DNA of 64,000 nucleotides, taken from NCBI RefSeq assembly GCF_003583405.1, contig NZ_QXEC01000007.1, positions 1-64,000 of the forward strand. The letters run 5' to 3'. Position numbers and translations under genes: made by a program. Below, in pieces: positions 1 through 8,535 of this stretch; the stretch's first letter is position 1, and every line of letters begins with the position of its first letter. Under the pieces are notes generated by a model. The model ran no database searches. It was not told the origin of the DNA and saw nothing but the letters and a program-made list of their open reading frames with translations. Source of the DNA: Micromonospora radicis (lineage in GTDB: Bacteria > Actinomycetota > Actinomycetes > Mycobacteriales > Micromonosporaceae).

Positions 1-104
1 GTGCTGCGGGGCGGCGGCTTCGCCGACGGCGTGATGTCGGCCGTCAATCGGAGGTACGGTCAGCTGCGTCCAGCAGAGCCTTCCGACCGACGCCGAGGGG
101 TGAG

Positions 105-563
105 ATGCCGTACCTGAGCCCGATCGCCGCGCAGCGTATCGAGGCCGCTGCCGTCGCGGCTCTCGCCGTCGTCGTGACCGTCGCCGCCGGGTACCCGTGG
201 TGGTCGCTGCTCGCGCTCTTCCTCGTCTTCGACCTGTCCATGCTCGGGTACCTGCGCGGGCCACGGCTCGGCGCCGTGTGTTACAATCTGGCGCACTCCT
301 ACGCGGTGCCGGCGGCGCTCGGCGCGATCGCCGTGGCCGCGGCCGGGATCGGCGACCGGATCGACTGGCTCGGCGTGCTGGCCGTTGCGTGGGTGTTCCA
401 CATCGCCGTCGATCGCGCCCTCGGTTACGGCCTCAAGACGGCCGAGGGCTTCGAACACACCCACCTCGGGCCGATCGGGCAGGCCAGGCGGGCCCGGGCG
501 ACGGCCGGCACCGCGGCGTCGGGCGGGCCCGGCACCGGGATCGACGACGACCCGGCACGGTGA
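105..563 (+). CDS. DUF4260 family small membrane protein
   Basis: A 152-residue integral membrane protein of unknown function. Hydrophobic segments lie at about residues 13-50 and 60-110. The tail carries the segment ALGYGLKTAEGFEHTHLG, which I recall as typical of DUF4260; the last 30 residues are a soluble Ala/Gly-rich tail. The ATG at 105 follows a GAGGGG ribosome-binding site at about 95-100. No partner gene is evident, since the next gene is on the other strand. The family call rests on motif recall; biochemistry is unknown. Confidence 0.75.
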   Translation: MPYLSPIAAQRIEAAAVAALAVVVTVAAGYPWWSLLALFLVFDLSMLGYLRGPRLGAVCYNLAHSYAVPAALGAIAVAAAGIGDRIDWLGVLAVAWVFHIAVDRALGYGLKTAEGFEHTHLGPIGQARRARATAGTAASGGPGTGIDDDPAR

Positions 564-729
564 GCCCACGCCAGCGCCGCCGCGCGGGCCGACGGACCTG
601 CCTCAGGACGACCAGCGGACGACGGTTGGCCGGAGCGGGTCGGGCCGCGCTGGACGGCGACGGGGGAACAGCCGTCCCGACTCGGTGTCGGGACGGCCAT
701 CCCGTTCGTGGCGGCGGTGCCGCCCGTGC

Positions 730-1932
730 CTAGGCGCTTCGGTTAGTCCAGCTCCAGTGGCTGCCGTTCCACCATCGGCTCCACAGGTTGCCGCTGGTGT
801 CCCGGAGGAAGATCGCCGGTCGGGTGGAGTTCTGCGACGCGAGGACCGCGGCGCCGTTGAGCGTGGGCCGGAACGGTGGGCTCTGGTCACTCCAGTACCA
901 GTCCTGCCCATCCCAGTAGTTGATCCACAGGCCACCCCCGTCGGTGGCGAAGAAGGAGTACGGCGACGTGCCGCCGACCGAGAGAGCGCCGAGCGTGCCG
1001 GGAACCAGTCGTTGTCCCGGTGGTGCGCCCATGTTGCGCCATTGCCACTGGCTTCCGGTCCACCAACGTAGCCACACGTTGTCGTCGCCGCCGGTGGCGA
1101 ACAGGTACGGCCGGGCGTCCGGTGCGGCCTGCACCGCGCTGTGGGCGCCGAAGGCGGTGCTGGCGTCGGTGAGCAACACACCGTCGGGTCGGCCGAGGTC
1201 GACCCAGGGCGCGGGGGCGTCGTCGAAGCGCGTGCTCCAGAGGTTCCCGAAGTTGCTGACCGCGTAGACCTGCGGGGTGCCGTCCTCCAGCAGGACACCG
1301 ACCGGCCCGGTGGCCGCGATGCCGTCGGGTGGCGAACTGATGTGGGTCCAGTTCCACACGGCGCCGTTCCACCAGTTGACCCACACCGTCTCGTCGCCGT
1401 CGCTACGAACGAAGAGGTACGGGCTGGTGCCGTTCACCGCGACCGCCGCGAAGCTCGGCCAGCTCACGAAGTTCGCTCCCGGTGGGCTGCCCTGGTTGCG
1501 CCACTGCCAGCTCGTGCTCGACCGCCACAGGCTCCACACGTTCTGGTCGGTGCCGAGAAGGAAGGCGTACGGGCGGCTGAAGTTGTCGACGACCGTCACG
1601 CCGATCGGCGTCCGCAGGCCGACTCCGGCAGGCGTGCCCATGTTCGACCAGTTCCACTGCTCCGACTCGTCCTGCCAGTTGATCCAGAGGTTCCCGTCGG
1701 TCCCGACGACGAAGACGTACGGATACCTGTCTCCGACCGCGACCGCCCCGACGACCTGCCGCGTCGTCGGGACCGCGCTCGTCGAGACGCGCGCGAGCAG
1801 GAGTTGGTCGCCGGGCGCCGCCGCGCCCGCCCCCCCGGGGGTGGCGCCCACCGCCGTCGCGGCACCCACGGCGACTGCCGCCGCAACGGCCAGACCGGTG
1901 GCCAGGATCCGTCGCGTCATGGTTGTTTGCAT
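730..1932 (-). CDS. Secreted WxW-repeat lectin-like beta-propeller protein
   Basis: A 400-residue exported protein. The start ATG at 1932 gives a signal peptide: Met-Gln-Thr-Thr-Met-Thr-Arg-Arg, then an Ala/Val-rich core with likely cleavage after about residue 30. The rest is seven or so degenerate repeats of about 50 residues. Each has a pattern like PYxFxxGTDGNLWxxW followed by WxWxNxGxPPG. This resembles the PLL/fucose-binding-lectin type of propeller, so carbohydrate binding is the best guess. No catalytic residues are recognised. It could also be a generic secreted repeat protein of unknown ligand. A longer in-frame start near 2070 lacks a signal-like N-terminus and was not chosen. Confidence 0.7.
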   Translation of the reverse strand: MQTTMTRRILATGLAVAAAVAVGAATAVGATPGGAGAAAPGDQLLLARVSTSAVPTTRQVVGAVAVGDRYPYVFVVGTDGNLWINWQDESEQWNWSNMGTPAGVGLRTPIGVTVVDNFSRPYAFLLGTDQNVWSLWRSSTSWQWRNQGSPPGANFVSWPSFAAVAVNGTSPYLFVRSDGDETVWVNWWNGAVWNWTHISSPPDGIAATGPVGVLLEDGTPQVYAVSNFGNLWSTRFDDAPAPWVDLGRPDGVLLTDASTAFGAHSAVQAAPDARPYLFATGGDDNVWLRWWTGSQWQWRNMGAPPGQRLVPGTLGALSVGGTSPYSFFATDGGGLWINYWDGQDWYWSDQSPPFRPTLNGAAVLASQNSTRPAIFLRDTSGNLWSRWWNGSHWSWTNRSA

Positions 1933-2171
1933 ACTGTCCTCTCGTGGCAGGAGCATCCGCGACAGTAGCGTGAATGAAGCTCGGGTTGCCGCAGCCGGAA
2001 AGGCGACCCGAGCAACTTGCTGACATCTGCCCGTCGCCCATCTCGACGGCCCGCTGACCGCCGGCCGCACGCAGCGCCCGGTCCGGATGCGCCCCGATCA
2101 GCACGCACCGCCCCGCCACCCGCCAGGTCCGCCACCTACGCGACGGTGAACGCGCGACACCGACGGTGCGG

Positions 2172-2561
2172 CTACTCCCATGTCTGGGACAGCGACGCGA
2201 AGGTGTCCGGGTCGCCGTGGCACGGAATGACGCAGACGAGGTGGCCGCCCGGGGCCCGTAAGGTCACGCACTCCAGCCAGCGGCCGACCTCGACGGCGCC
2301 GAGTGCGATCAGGCGGCGCGTCTCGGCCTCGACGTCGTCGGTCTCGATGTCGACGTGATATCGGGCCGGACCATCGACGGCCTGGACCGCCAGAATCATC
2401 TCGGGCAATGCCCGGTGCAGGGCGGTGAACTGCGGCTCGTCGGGGACTGTACGTGCCGGCACGCCAAGTGCTTTCGACCAGAAGGCGATGGATGCGGGTG
2501 CCGCACCGCTTGGTACGTCAATCAGGATCGTCGAGAGTCTGCTGCGATGCGCCACGGTCAA
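2172..2561 (-). CDS. VOC (glyoxalase/bleomycin-resistance fold) protein
   Basis: A 129-residue single-domain protein with the beta-alpha-beta-beta-beta layout of the vicinal-oxygen-chelate superfamily. It has an N-terminal strand LSTILIDVPSG, a helix ASIAFWSKALGV, and a C-terminal half in which YHVDIETDDVEAETRRLIALGA leads to ECVTLRAPGGHLVCVIP. Likely metal ligands are His in YHVDIE and a C-terminal acidic or His residue, but the full set is not clear. Substrate is unknown. The start is uncertain: TTG at 2561 or in-frame GTG at 2555; neither has a strong ribosome-binding site. Confidence 0.75.
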   Translation of the reverse strand: MTVAHRSRLSTILIDVPSGAAPASIAFWSKALGVPARTVPDEPQFTALHRALPEMILAVQAVDGPARYHVDIETDDVEAETRRLIALGAVEVGRWLECVTLRAPGGHLVCVIPCHGDPDTFASLSQTWE

Positions 2562-3397
2562 TCATTATCCACATTCAGCTGAACATTCGCCCGCCACATC
2601 GTGACCGCCGACGCAGGCGAAGCCGAGCAGTCGCGCCAGCCGGATGGCGCTCCCCCATCGGCGTGCCCGGCCGGCCGGGGGCCATGGTCGCCTCATCGAC
2701 GGACGGAAGGACGGCTCGACGGCGTACCCGGCGCCGCCACCCGGGACGGCGCCCGGGCACACAAGTCGATTCACCGACGACTATTCATTGATCTTGCCGA
2801 ACCGACGACGTGAACCTTGTCATGCCCTCGCTCGTCGCCTGACGTACGTCGCCTGCAACAACAGCACGAAGCGCGGCGGCGGGGAGGATCCGTCGACCGA
2901 AGTGGGGTGGACTTGCGCTGCGGACCCGGCGTAGCATCCTGCCCCATAGAGATCGTCAAGCGACTGCCGCTGGTGATTCTCCACAGCGGGACGGGGGAGG
3001 TAACGGTCTATGCACAGCCACCGAGAAGTCTTTTTCCTCGCGCTGCCGTAGCAACGCGCCAATCGGTTTCGGCCTTGACTTCCGGAGGCCATCGCAAGCC
3101 CCTGTTGGCCTGATGCCGACTGATGTTCGCCAGCCGCGAAGCTAATACGGACCGCGGTGGCCCGGATTACCGCCTCGCCTCCGGAATGGCGACACACCAC
3201 ACCCCGGCGACCTCATGGCGAGGATCCAGGAGCGCGCCGAAGGGCACCCGCCTTCCCCCGCACCGCGGCTACGCGCCGCCGGCCTCCGTCGCCGATGCGC
3301 GGCCGCTTGGCGCGCTGTCGTCGCCGACAACTGGGGCAGCAGGTCCGCCACCTGGCCAGACGCACACGGGGCACCAGACGAGAGGGGTAACCGAACC
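2562..3397. other. Noncoding stretch upstream of the lipid operon
   Basis: About 830 bases without a supported gene. Open frames on both strands (for example 2817-3113 plus and 2820-3200 minus) encode Arg/Pro/Ser-rich low-complexity products with no recognisable domain. The part around 2770-3130 is noticeably less GC-rich than its neighbours and probably carries the promoter of the operon starting at 3398. I see no clear operator palindrome. Confidence 0.5.
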
Positions 3398-4582
3398 GTG
3401 GTGACAGTGGACATCTTCGGTCGCTGCCGGTCATACACCGAGAGCCGGGAGGCCCGCGCGGCCCGGCTGTACCCGTACTTCACTCCCTTCGAGGGGCAGG
3501 ACGCGACCGTCGCGCAGACCGCGGACGGCGACGTCCTGATGTGCGGCTCGAACAACTACCTCGGACTCACCTCCGACCCGCGGGTGAAAGCGGCTGCGCA
3601 GGCGGCGATCGAGGAGTACGGATCGTCGCGTACGGGCTCACGGCTACTCAACGGCAACACACCCCTGCACGAGGAACTGGAACGCGAACTGGCCGACTTC
3701 CTCGGCATGCCGGCCGCGCTGGTGTTTCCGACCGGCTACCAGGCGAACGTCGGAGTGATCGCGTCGCTGCTGTCGCGACACGACGTGGCCATCCTCGATC
3801 GCGAGGCGCATGCCTCGGTCTACGACGGCTGCGGCATGAGCCGGGCGAAGACCCGCCGGTTCGCCCACAACGACATGGACGACCTGGAGCGGCAGTTGGC
3901 GGCCAGCCCTTCGGACGCCGGCCGGCTGGTCGTGGTGGACGGGGTGTACTCGATGGCGGGCGATCTGTGCCCGCTGACCGAGGTGGTACGGCTGTGTCGG
4001 CAGTACGGCGCCCGGCTGCTCGTCGACGACGCGCACGGCATCGGGGTGCTCGCCGAAGGCCGGGGTACCAGCGCCCACTTCGGCGTCACCGATGAGGTCG
4101 ACCTCGTCACGGTCACCTTCAGCAAGTCGCTGGCGTCGATCGGTGGTGCGGTGCTCGGTCCGGAGGATGTCATCGAGTACCTGCGCCACCACGCGCGCAG
4201 CCTCATCTTCAGCGCCTCCGCCACACCGGCCAACCTGGCCGCCGCGTACGCCGCGCTGCGCATCCTGCGGGCGCAGCCGTGGCTGTGCCGCCAGGCGGTG
4301 GAGAACGCGTCGTACGTCCGTCGGGAACTCACCGCCCTGGGCTACGAACCGTTCCCGAGCGAGACGCCGATCGTGTCGGTGCGGCTCGACGGCATGCAGC
4401 AGACCCTGCGCGCGTGGCGCAACCTGCTGGACCGCGGCGTGTACGTCAACGCGGTGGTCCCCCCGGCGGCGTCGCCCCGGCTGCGCGCGAGCTTCTCCAC
4501 CACGCACACCCCGGAGCAGCTCAAGCGCGTCGTCGCCGCGTTCGCCGAAGTCCGCGACCTGATGCCCCTGGAGGATCGATGA
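3398..4582 (+). CDS. Alpha-oxoamine synthase, serine palmitoyltransferase-like
   Basis: A 394-residue PLP enzyme of the AONS/KBL/ALAS/SPT family, which condenses an acyl-CoA or acyl-ACP with an amino acid and loses CO2. Visible signatures are the glycine-rich SNNYLGL near residue 50, the cofactor Asp210/His213 in VDDAHGIG, and the PLP lysine about K243 in TFSKSLASIGG. That TFSKS form and the later segment HHARSLIFSASATPAN resemble bacterial serine palmitoyltransferases more than biotin-pathway enzymes, which usually read TLGKA; this is from memory. The start is GTG 3398 (or the adjacent GTG 3401) about 10 bases after GAGGGG; a longer frame from 3215 encodes Arg-rich junk. First gene of a seven-gene operon; no biotin genes are nearby. 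Exact acyl and amino-acid substrates are unknown. Confidence 0.85.
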   Translation: MVTVDIFGRCRSYTESREARAARLYPYFTPFEGQDATVAQTADGDVLMCGSNNYLGLTSDPRVKAAAQAAIEEYGSSRTGSRLLNGNTPLHEELERELADFLGMPAALVFPTGYQANVGVIASLLSRHDVAILDREAHASVYDGCGMSRAKTRRFAHNDMDDLERQLAASPSDAGRLVVVDGVYSMAGDLCPLTEVVRLCRQYGARLLVDDAHGIGVLAEGRGTSAHFGVTDEVDLVTVTFSKSLASIGGAVLGPEDVIEYLRHHARSLIFSASATPANLAAAYAALRILRAQPWLCRQAVENASYVRRELTALGYEPFPSETPIVSVRLDGMQQTLRAWRNLLDRGVYVNAVVPPAASPRLRASFSTTHTPEQLKRVVAAFAEVRDLMPLEDR

Positions 4583-5565
4583 CCGTCAGCCAGCTCGAAC
4601 CCGCAGTCACGACCCGGGATCAGGCGGTGGCCTGGGCGCGGATGTGGCGGCTGCACTTCGTGCCCTTCTCGCTGTCGGCCGGTCTGGTCGGCATGACCGC
4701 GCCGCCGGCCGGGGCCAGCGCCGCGAGCATCGTGATCGGGCTGCTCTTCTGCACCCTCGGATACGGCGTCGGCGTGGTCATCAACGACTGGTTCGACCGC
4801 AAGGCCGACGCGGTGAACGCTCCGGACCGCCCGTTCGTCACCGGGGTGATCAACCCTCACGTCGGCCTGGGGGTGACGCTCGCGTTGTCCACCACCCTGA
4901 TGGTGGTGGCCGTCGTGGTCGCGCCGACGCTGGCGCTGTGGGGCGTCATCGCGATCGGCGGGCATCTGGTCTACTCCTTCACCAAGCGCATCCCGATGCT
5001 GGGCAACCTCGTCAACGGCGTCGACATGGCGCTGTTCACGGTGCTCGGCGCCGTGGCCGTGCGACCCGACGCCGGATGGCTCGACATCCCGGCGGTGACC
5101 TGGTTCCAGACGGCGCTCGTCGCGGTCGTGTTCAGCGGCTTCTGCCTCGTCGGGTACTTCAAGGACATCGAGGGCGACCGGGTCGCGGGCTACCGCACGC
5201 TGCCGGTGGCCATCGGCACCAGGGCCTCCGCCCGGATCGCCGTGGTGTTCCCGGTGGTGGCGGTGGTGGCCGCGGGCGCGGCCGCCGTGGCGGGCGCCGA
5301 TCGTACGGGTGCCTACGCCGAGATCGTCTTCTGGGCGCTCCTCGTCGCGTCCGGGCTCGGGTTCACGCAGAGTCTCGTGACGCTCATCCGGGCACCGCAG
5401 ACCCGGGCGTACGAGGCGCTGGTCTGGTTCATCCGGGCGACCACCCTGTTCTTCCTGTCGCTCGGCGCGCTGCACCGACCGACGCTCTTCCTCGTCGTCG
5501 CCGTTCCGATGCTGGTGTATCTGGAGCTGACGCTGCGCGCGACCCAATCGTCCCGGCAGGCGTGA
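4579..5565 (+). CDS. UbiA-family membrane prenyltransferase
   Basis: A 328-residue polytopic membrane enzyme predicted to transfer an isoprenyl group from a prenyl diphosphate. The first Asp-rich motif is NDWFDRKADAVNAPDRP (about residues 69-85). The second is KDIEGDRVAGYRTLP (about 195-210). Both are the Mg-diphosphate sites of the UbiA superfamily. About eight or nine hydrophobic helices are visible. ATG 4579 overlaps the stop of the preceding synthase (ATGA), implying translational coupling. The acceptor is unknown. UbiA relatives make ubiquinone, menaquinone, heme O, chlorophyll and archaeal ether lipids, but none of those pathways' other genes are here. Confidence 0.88.
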   Translation: MTVSQLEPAVTTRDQAVAWARMWRLHFVPFSLSAGLVGMTAPPAGASAASIVIGLLFCTLGYGVGVVINDWFDRKADAVNAPDRPFVTGVINPHVGLGVTLALSTTLMVVAVVVAPTLALWGVIAIGGHLVYSFTKRIPMLGNLVNGVDMALFTVLGAVAVRPDAGWLDIPAVTWFQTALVAVVFSGFCLVGYFKDIEGDRVAGYRTLPVAIGTRASARIAVVFPVVAVVAAGAAAVAGADRTGAYAEIVFWALLVASGLGFTQSLVTLIRAPQTRAYEALVWFIRATTLFFLSLGALHRPTLFLVVAVPMLVYLELTLRATQSSRQA

Positions 5566-5566
5566 C

Positions 5567-6616
5567 GTGACCTCCACCGCCTGGAACCGGTTGTCCCTGG
5601 ACGCGGCCGAGGGCAGCCTGATCACCGCGATACGCGAGTGCATGGTCCGGTCGCCGCGGCAACTCAACAGCGCCTTCGAGGCCGACGCCGAACTACTCGA
5701 CCTGGGTGCCGCCGGGCTGCTGGCGATGACGGTCGACACGTTGAACAACGGTGCCGAACTCGCCACCGTCAGCACGCCGTACGCGAAGGGCTGGTTGACC
5801 ACCACCGTCAGCGTCAGCGACCTTGCCGCGGTGGCCGCCGACCCGGTCGCCGTGCTGGTCTCCTGCTCGCTGCGCCGCGACAGGTGGACCCTCGACGACG
5901 CCCGCGAGTTCGGGCGCGGCGCGTCCGACGCCGCCGAACGGTACGGCTGTCACGTCGTTGGCGGCGACACCAACTGGGCCGAGGAGGAGAGCTTCACCTC
6001 GTGCGCCCTCGGCACCGTCCCGCGCGGATCGGTGTTGAGCCGGATCGGCGCCCGGGCCGGCGACGCGCTGTACGTGACCGGCCCGATCGGCGCCGGCAAC
6101 GCGGCCGGGTTCCGGGCCCTGGCCTTGGGCGGGCCGGGGGCGGGCGAGCCGTGGCTGCCCGAGGCGCGGGTGGCCGCGGGCGAGCCACTACGCCGGTACG
6201 CCCGGGCGTGCATCGACACCAGCGACGGGCTGACGAGTGCGGCGGTCAGCCTCGCCGAACTCAACGGTCTGGGCGTGGAGGTGGTGCTACGCGACGAGGT
6301 GTATGCGCCGGTCGTCTCCGCCATCGCCGACTCGACGTACCTGCCTCGGTGGTGTTCGGCCGCCGCGGAGTGGGGCGAGTTCGAGCTGCTGTACGCGGTC
6401 GATCCCGCCGACGCGCAGCGTTGCTCCCAGGCGTTGGCGGAGCGCGGCCTGCAGCCCGTCCACGTGGGACAGCTGGTCGCCGGCCCGGAACTGCTGTTGT
6501 TCGACGAGTCGGGCGAGCGCCGAGAACTGCGGGACCTGCTGCTACGCATGCGGGCGCTCGACCCGGCCGGTTCGTTGCTGGCCGACCTGCGTGCCCTGCT
6601 GGCAGAGGGCGCGTGA
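5567..6616 (+). CDS. PurM/ThiL-like ATP-binding protein (AIR synthase-related)
   Basis: A 349-residue protein with the two-domain layout of the PurM/ThiL/SelD/HypE superfamily, which phosphorylates or activates substrates with ATP. The N-terminal half has a ThiL-like sheet with TVDTLNNGAELATVSTPYAKGW and a VSVSDLAAVAADPVAVLVS segment. The C-terminal half has GARAGDALYVTGPIGAGNAAG and CIDTSDGLTSAAVSLAELNG, closely matching the thiamine-monophosphate-kinase pattern. No thiamine genes are nearby, and the canonical metal-binding GDDAA of ThiL is not obvious. It probably acts on the operon's own intermediate rather than on thiamine phosphate. GTG 5567 lies one base after the prenyltransferase stop. 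Confidence 0.75.
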   Translation: MTSTAWNRLSLDAAEGSLITAIRECMVRSPRQLNSAFEADAELLDLGAAGLLAMTVDTLNNGAELATVSTPYAKGWLTTTVSVSDLAAVAADPVAVLVSCSLRRDRWTLDDAREFGRGASDAAERYGCHVVGGDTNWAEEESFTSCALGTVPRGSVLSRIGARAGDALYVTGPIGAGNAAGFRALALGGPGAGEPWLPEARVAAGEPLRRYARACIDTSDGLTSAAVSLAELNGLGVEVVLRDEVYAPVVSAIADSTYLPRWCSAAAEWGEFELLYAVDPADAQRCSQALAERGLQPVHVGQLVAGPELLLFDESGERRELRDLLLRMRALDPAGSLLADLRALLAEGA

Positions 6617-7608
6617 TGGGGTCCGGTGTCGCGCTGGTGACGGGGGCCACCGGCTGTGTGGGCCGCGCGGTCGCCGCCGCGCTGCGGGACCGGGGATGGT
6701 CGGTGCGCGGGCTGGTGCGGGCGCCCGTGCCGGGGGCGAGCTACGCGGCTCATGTCGGTGACCTGACCGATCCGGCGTCGCTGCGCGGCTCCTGCGCGGA
6801 CGTGGAACTCGTGGTGCACGCGGCCGCCGATCTGACCGACTGGCGACCCGGCCGTCGGATCTGGCGCGTGAACCAGGACGGCACCCGCGCGATGCTGGAC
6901 GAGGCGCGGCGCTGCGGCGTCTCCCGATTCGTCTACCTGAGCACGGTCGACGTCTTCGGTTTCCGGCCGGCGAAGGTCATCGACGAGTCGTCGCCGCGAC
7001 GGGTGCCGCGATACCCGTACCCGCGGTCGAAGGCAGCCGGGGAGGACCTGGCGTGGTCTTACCACGGAAACGGCCTGGACGTCACTGTGGTTTACCCCTC
7101 CTGGGTGTTCGGCCCCGGCGACCGCAACTTCCTGCCCGAGCTGGTACGCGGGCTGCGGAACAACAAGCTCGTCCAGTTCGACCGCGGCGCGCCCCCGATC
7201 GAGGTGACCTACAGCGTGAACCTGGCGGAGGCGATCGTGCTGGCGGGCACCTCCCCCGAGGGCGCGGGTGGCCGGTTCATCGTGGGCGACTCGTACGGTC
7301 TGTCCCTGGGGCAGCTGTTCGCCGCGGTGGCCGAGCGGATCGGGGCACGGCCACCGACCGCCTCGATCCCCTTCGGGGCGGCACTGGCCGCCGGAGCCCT
7401 GTCCGAAGTGGCCGGGTGGGCCGCCATCGGCACCCGATCCGGCCGGCCGCTGCTCACCCGCTACGCGGTGCGGTCCGTCGCCGGGGGGATGCGGTACGAC
7501 GTCGGCCGGATCCGGTCGATCGGCTACGCACCCCGGTTCGGGTTCGCGGAGGCGCTGTCCCACACCCTGACGGAACTGGCGATGGAGCAGACGCATGGCC
7601 GCCGATGA
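6616..7608 (+). CDS. NAD(P)-dependent epimerase/3-beta-HSD-like reductase
   Basis: A 330-residue extended short-chain dehydrogenase/reductase. It has the Rossmann motif TGATGCVG near residue 10, an HAAADLTDW segment, a catalytic Ser/Thr in YLSTVDVFG, and the active-site YxxxK as YPYPRSKAAGE (Y133/K137 region). The class contains nucleotide-sugar epimerases, 3-beta-hydroxysteroid dehydrogenases and the Caulobacter-type ceramide-pathway reductase. Next to a serine-palmitoyltransferase-like synthase, reduction of a 3-keto-sphingoid or similar ketone is a reasonable inference. ATG 6616 overlaps the previous stop by one base; GTG 6613 is also possible. Confidence 0.85.
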   Translation: MGSGVALVTGATGCVGRAVAAALRDRGWSVRGLVRAPVPGASYAAHVGDLTDPASLRGSCADVELVVHAAADLTDWRPGRRIWRVNQDGTRAMLDEARRCGVSRFVYLSTVDVFGFRPAKVIDESSPRRVPRYPYPRSKAAGEDLAWSYHGNGLDVTVVYPSWVFGPGDRNFLPELVRGLRNNKLVQFDRGAPPIEVTYSVNLAEAIVLAGTSPEGAGGRFIVGDSYGLSLGQLFAAVAERIGARPPTASIPFGAALAAGALSEVAGWAAIGTRSGRPLLTRYAVRSVAGGMRYDVGRIRSIGYAPRFGFAEALSHTLTELAMEQTHGRR

Positions 7609-8515
7609 GCAGGACCGGGTCGTCTGTGTCGTCAACCCCTCCTCCGGGGTCCGGCGCGGGCGCACGACCGAGCAGCGGATCGCCGCGGAACTACCCGACG
7701 CGCAGTGCTGGGTCACCCGCTACCCGGGGCACGGCATCGCCCTCGGGCGGCAGGCGGTCGAGGACGGGTACGGCACGGTGGTGGCGGTCGGCGGCGACGG
7801 CACGCTGTCCGAGGTCGCCAACGGGATGCTGGCGGCGGGCGGCGAGAAGGTGCGGCTCGGGTACGTGCCGGCCGGTACCTGCAACGACTTCGCTCGCGGC
7901 CGGCGGCCGGTCGCCCACCTCGGTGGCCTGCTCGACCGCACCCGCGACCAGCAGACCGACGTCGGCACGGTGACCTTCACCCGGCCCGACGGTACCCGGG
8001 GGCACCGGTACTTCCTCGTCGGCGGCACGGTCGGCCTGATCAGCGTGATCGGTCAGCGGTTCACCGAGAAGACCCCGGTCAACCGGGTGCTCAAGCGGCT
8101 CCACCTGCCACTCGCCGAGACGGCGTCCAGCCTCCGGACGCTCGCCCGCTGGCGGCCCGTGGCGGTGCGGTTGGAACTCGACGGCGAACCGTCGCACCGG
8201 ATCATCACCAATCTCGCCGTGCTCAAGGTGCCGTACTTCGCCGGTGGGCTGACCTTCGGTCGTCCCCGGCCGGCACGGGCGGGACACCTGGACGCGGTAC
8301 GGGTGGCGGGTGTCGGCCGGGTCGGCGTGGTCGGGCTGATGTGGCGGGTGTTCCGCGGCGCCGCTGCGGGACACCCGGCGATCCACCTCCAGGAGGTCCG
8401 CACCGTACGCGTCGACGCGGACCGCCCGCTGCCGGTGGAGGTGGACGGCGAGATCGTCGGATCCACCCCGGCCGAGTTCTCGGTGCATCCGTCGTGCCTG
8501 ACGACGGTGGTGTGA
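7595..8515 (+). CDS. Diacylglycerol kinase-family lipid kinase
   Basis: A 306-residue soluble lipid kinase of the DAGK catalytic family (YegS/BmrU/sphingosine kinase type). It has an N-terminal VNPSSG, the nucleotide-binding GGDGTLSEVANG (about residues 65-76), PAGTCNDFARG, and a C-terminal beta-sandwich ending in EVDGEIVGSTPAEFSVHP. The family phosphorylates diacylglycerol, sphingoid bases or ceramide. It overlaps the preceding reductase gene by 14 bases, so it is part of the same operon. Given the synthase at the head of the operon, the lipid product or a polyprenol is the likely substrate. Confidence 0.88.
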   Translation: MAADEQDRVVCVVNPSSGVRRGRTTEQRIAAELPDAQCWVTRYPGHGIALGRQAVEDGYGTVVAVGGDGTLSEVANGMLAAGGEKVRLGYVPAGTCNDFARGRRPVAHLGGLLDRTRDQQTDVGTVTFTRPDGTRGHRYFLVGGTVGLISVIGQRFTEKTPVNRVLKRLHLPLAETASSLRTLARWRPVAVRLELDGEPSHRIITNLAVLKVPYFAGGLTFGRPRPARAGHLDAVRVAGVGRVGVVGLMWRVFRGAAAGHPAIHLQEVRTVRVDADRPLPVEVDGEIVGSTPAEFSVHPSCLTTVV

Positions 8516-8535
8516 ACCCAGCAAGGGAGCGACCC

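Noticed and set aside
1-104. Possible 3' end of an upstream gene
   Set aside because: One frame is open to a stop at about 115 but encodes only about 38 residues without recognisable features and would overlap the DUF4260 start, so it is not supported.
3215-3397. N-terminal extension of the alpha-oxoamine synthase
   Set aside because: The extra 61 residues are Arg/Pro/Ala-rich and unlike the family; a good ribosome-binding site precedes GTG 3398.
5950-7716. 588-codon open frame on the minus strand across the PurM-like and reductase genes
   Set aside because: It is antisense to two well-conserved enzymes; the product is Arg/His/Gly-rich without domains, as expected for shadow frames in GC-rich DNA.
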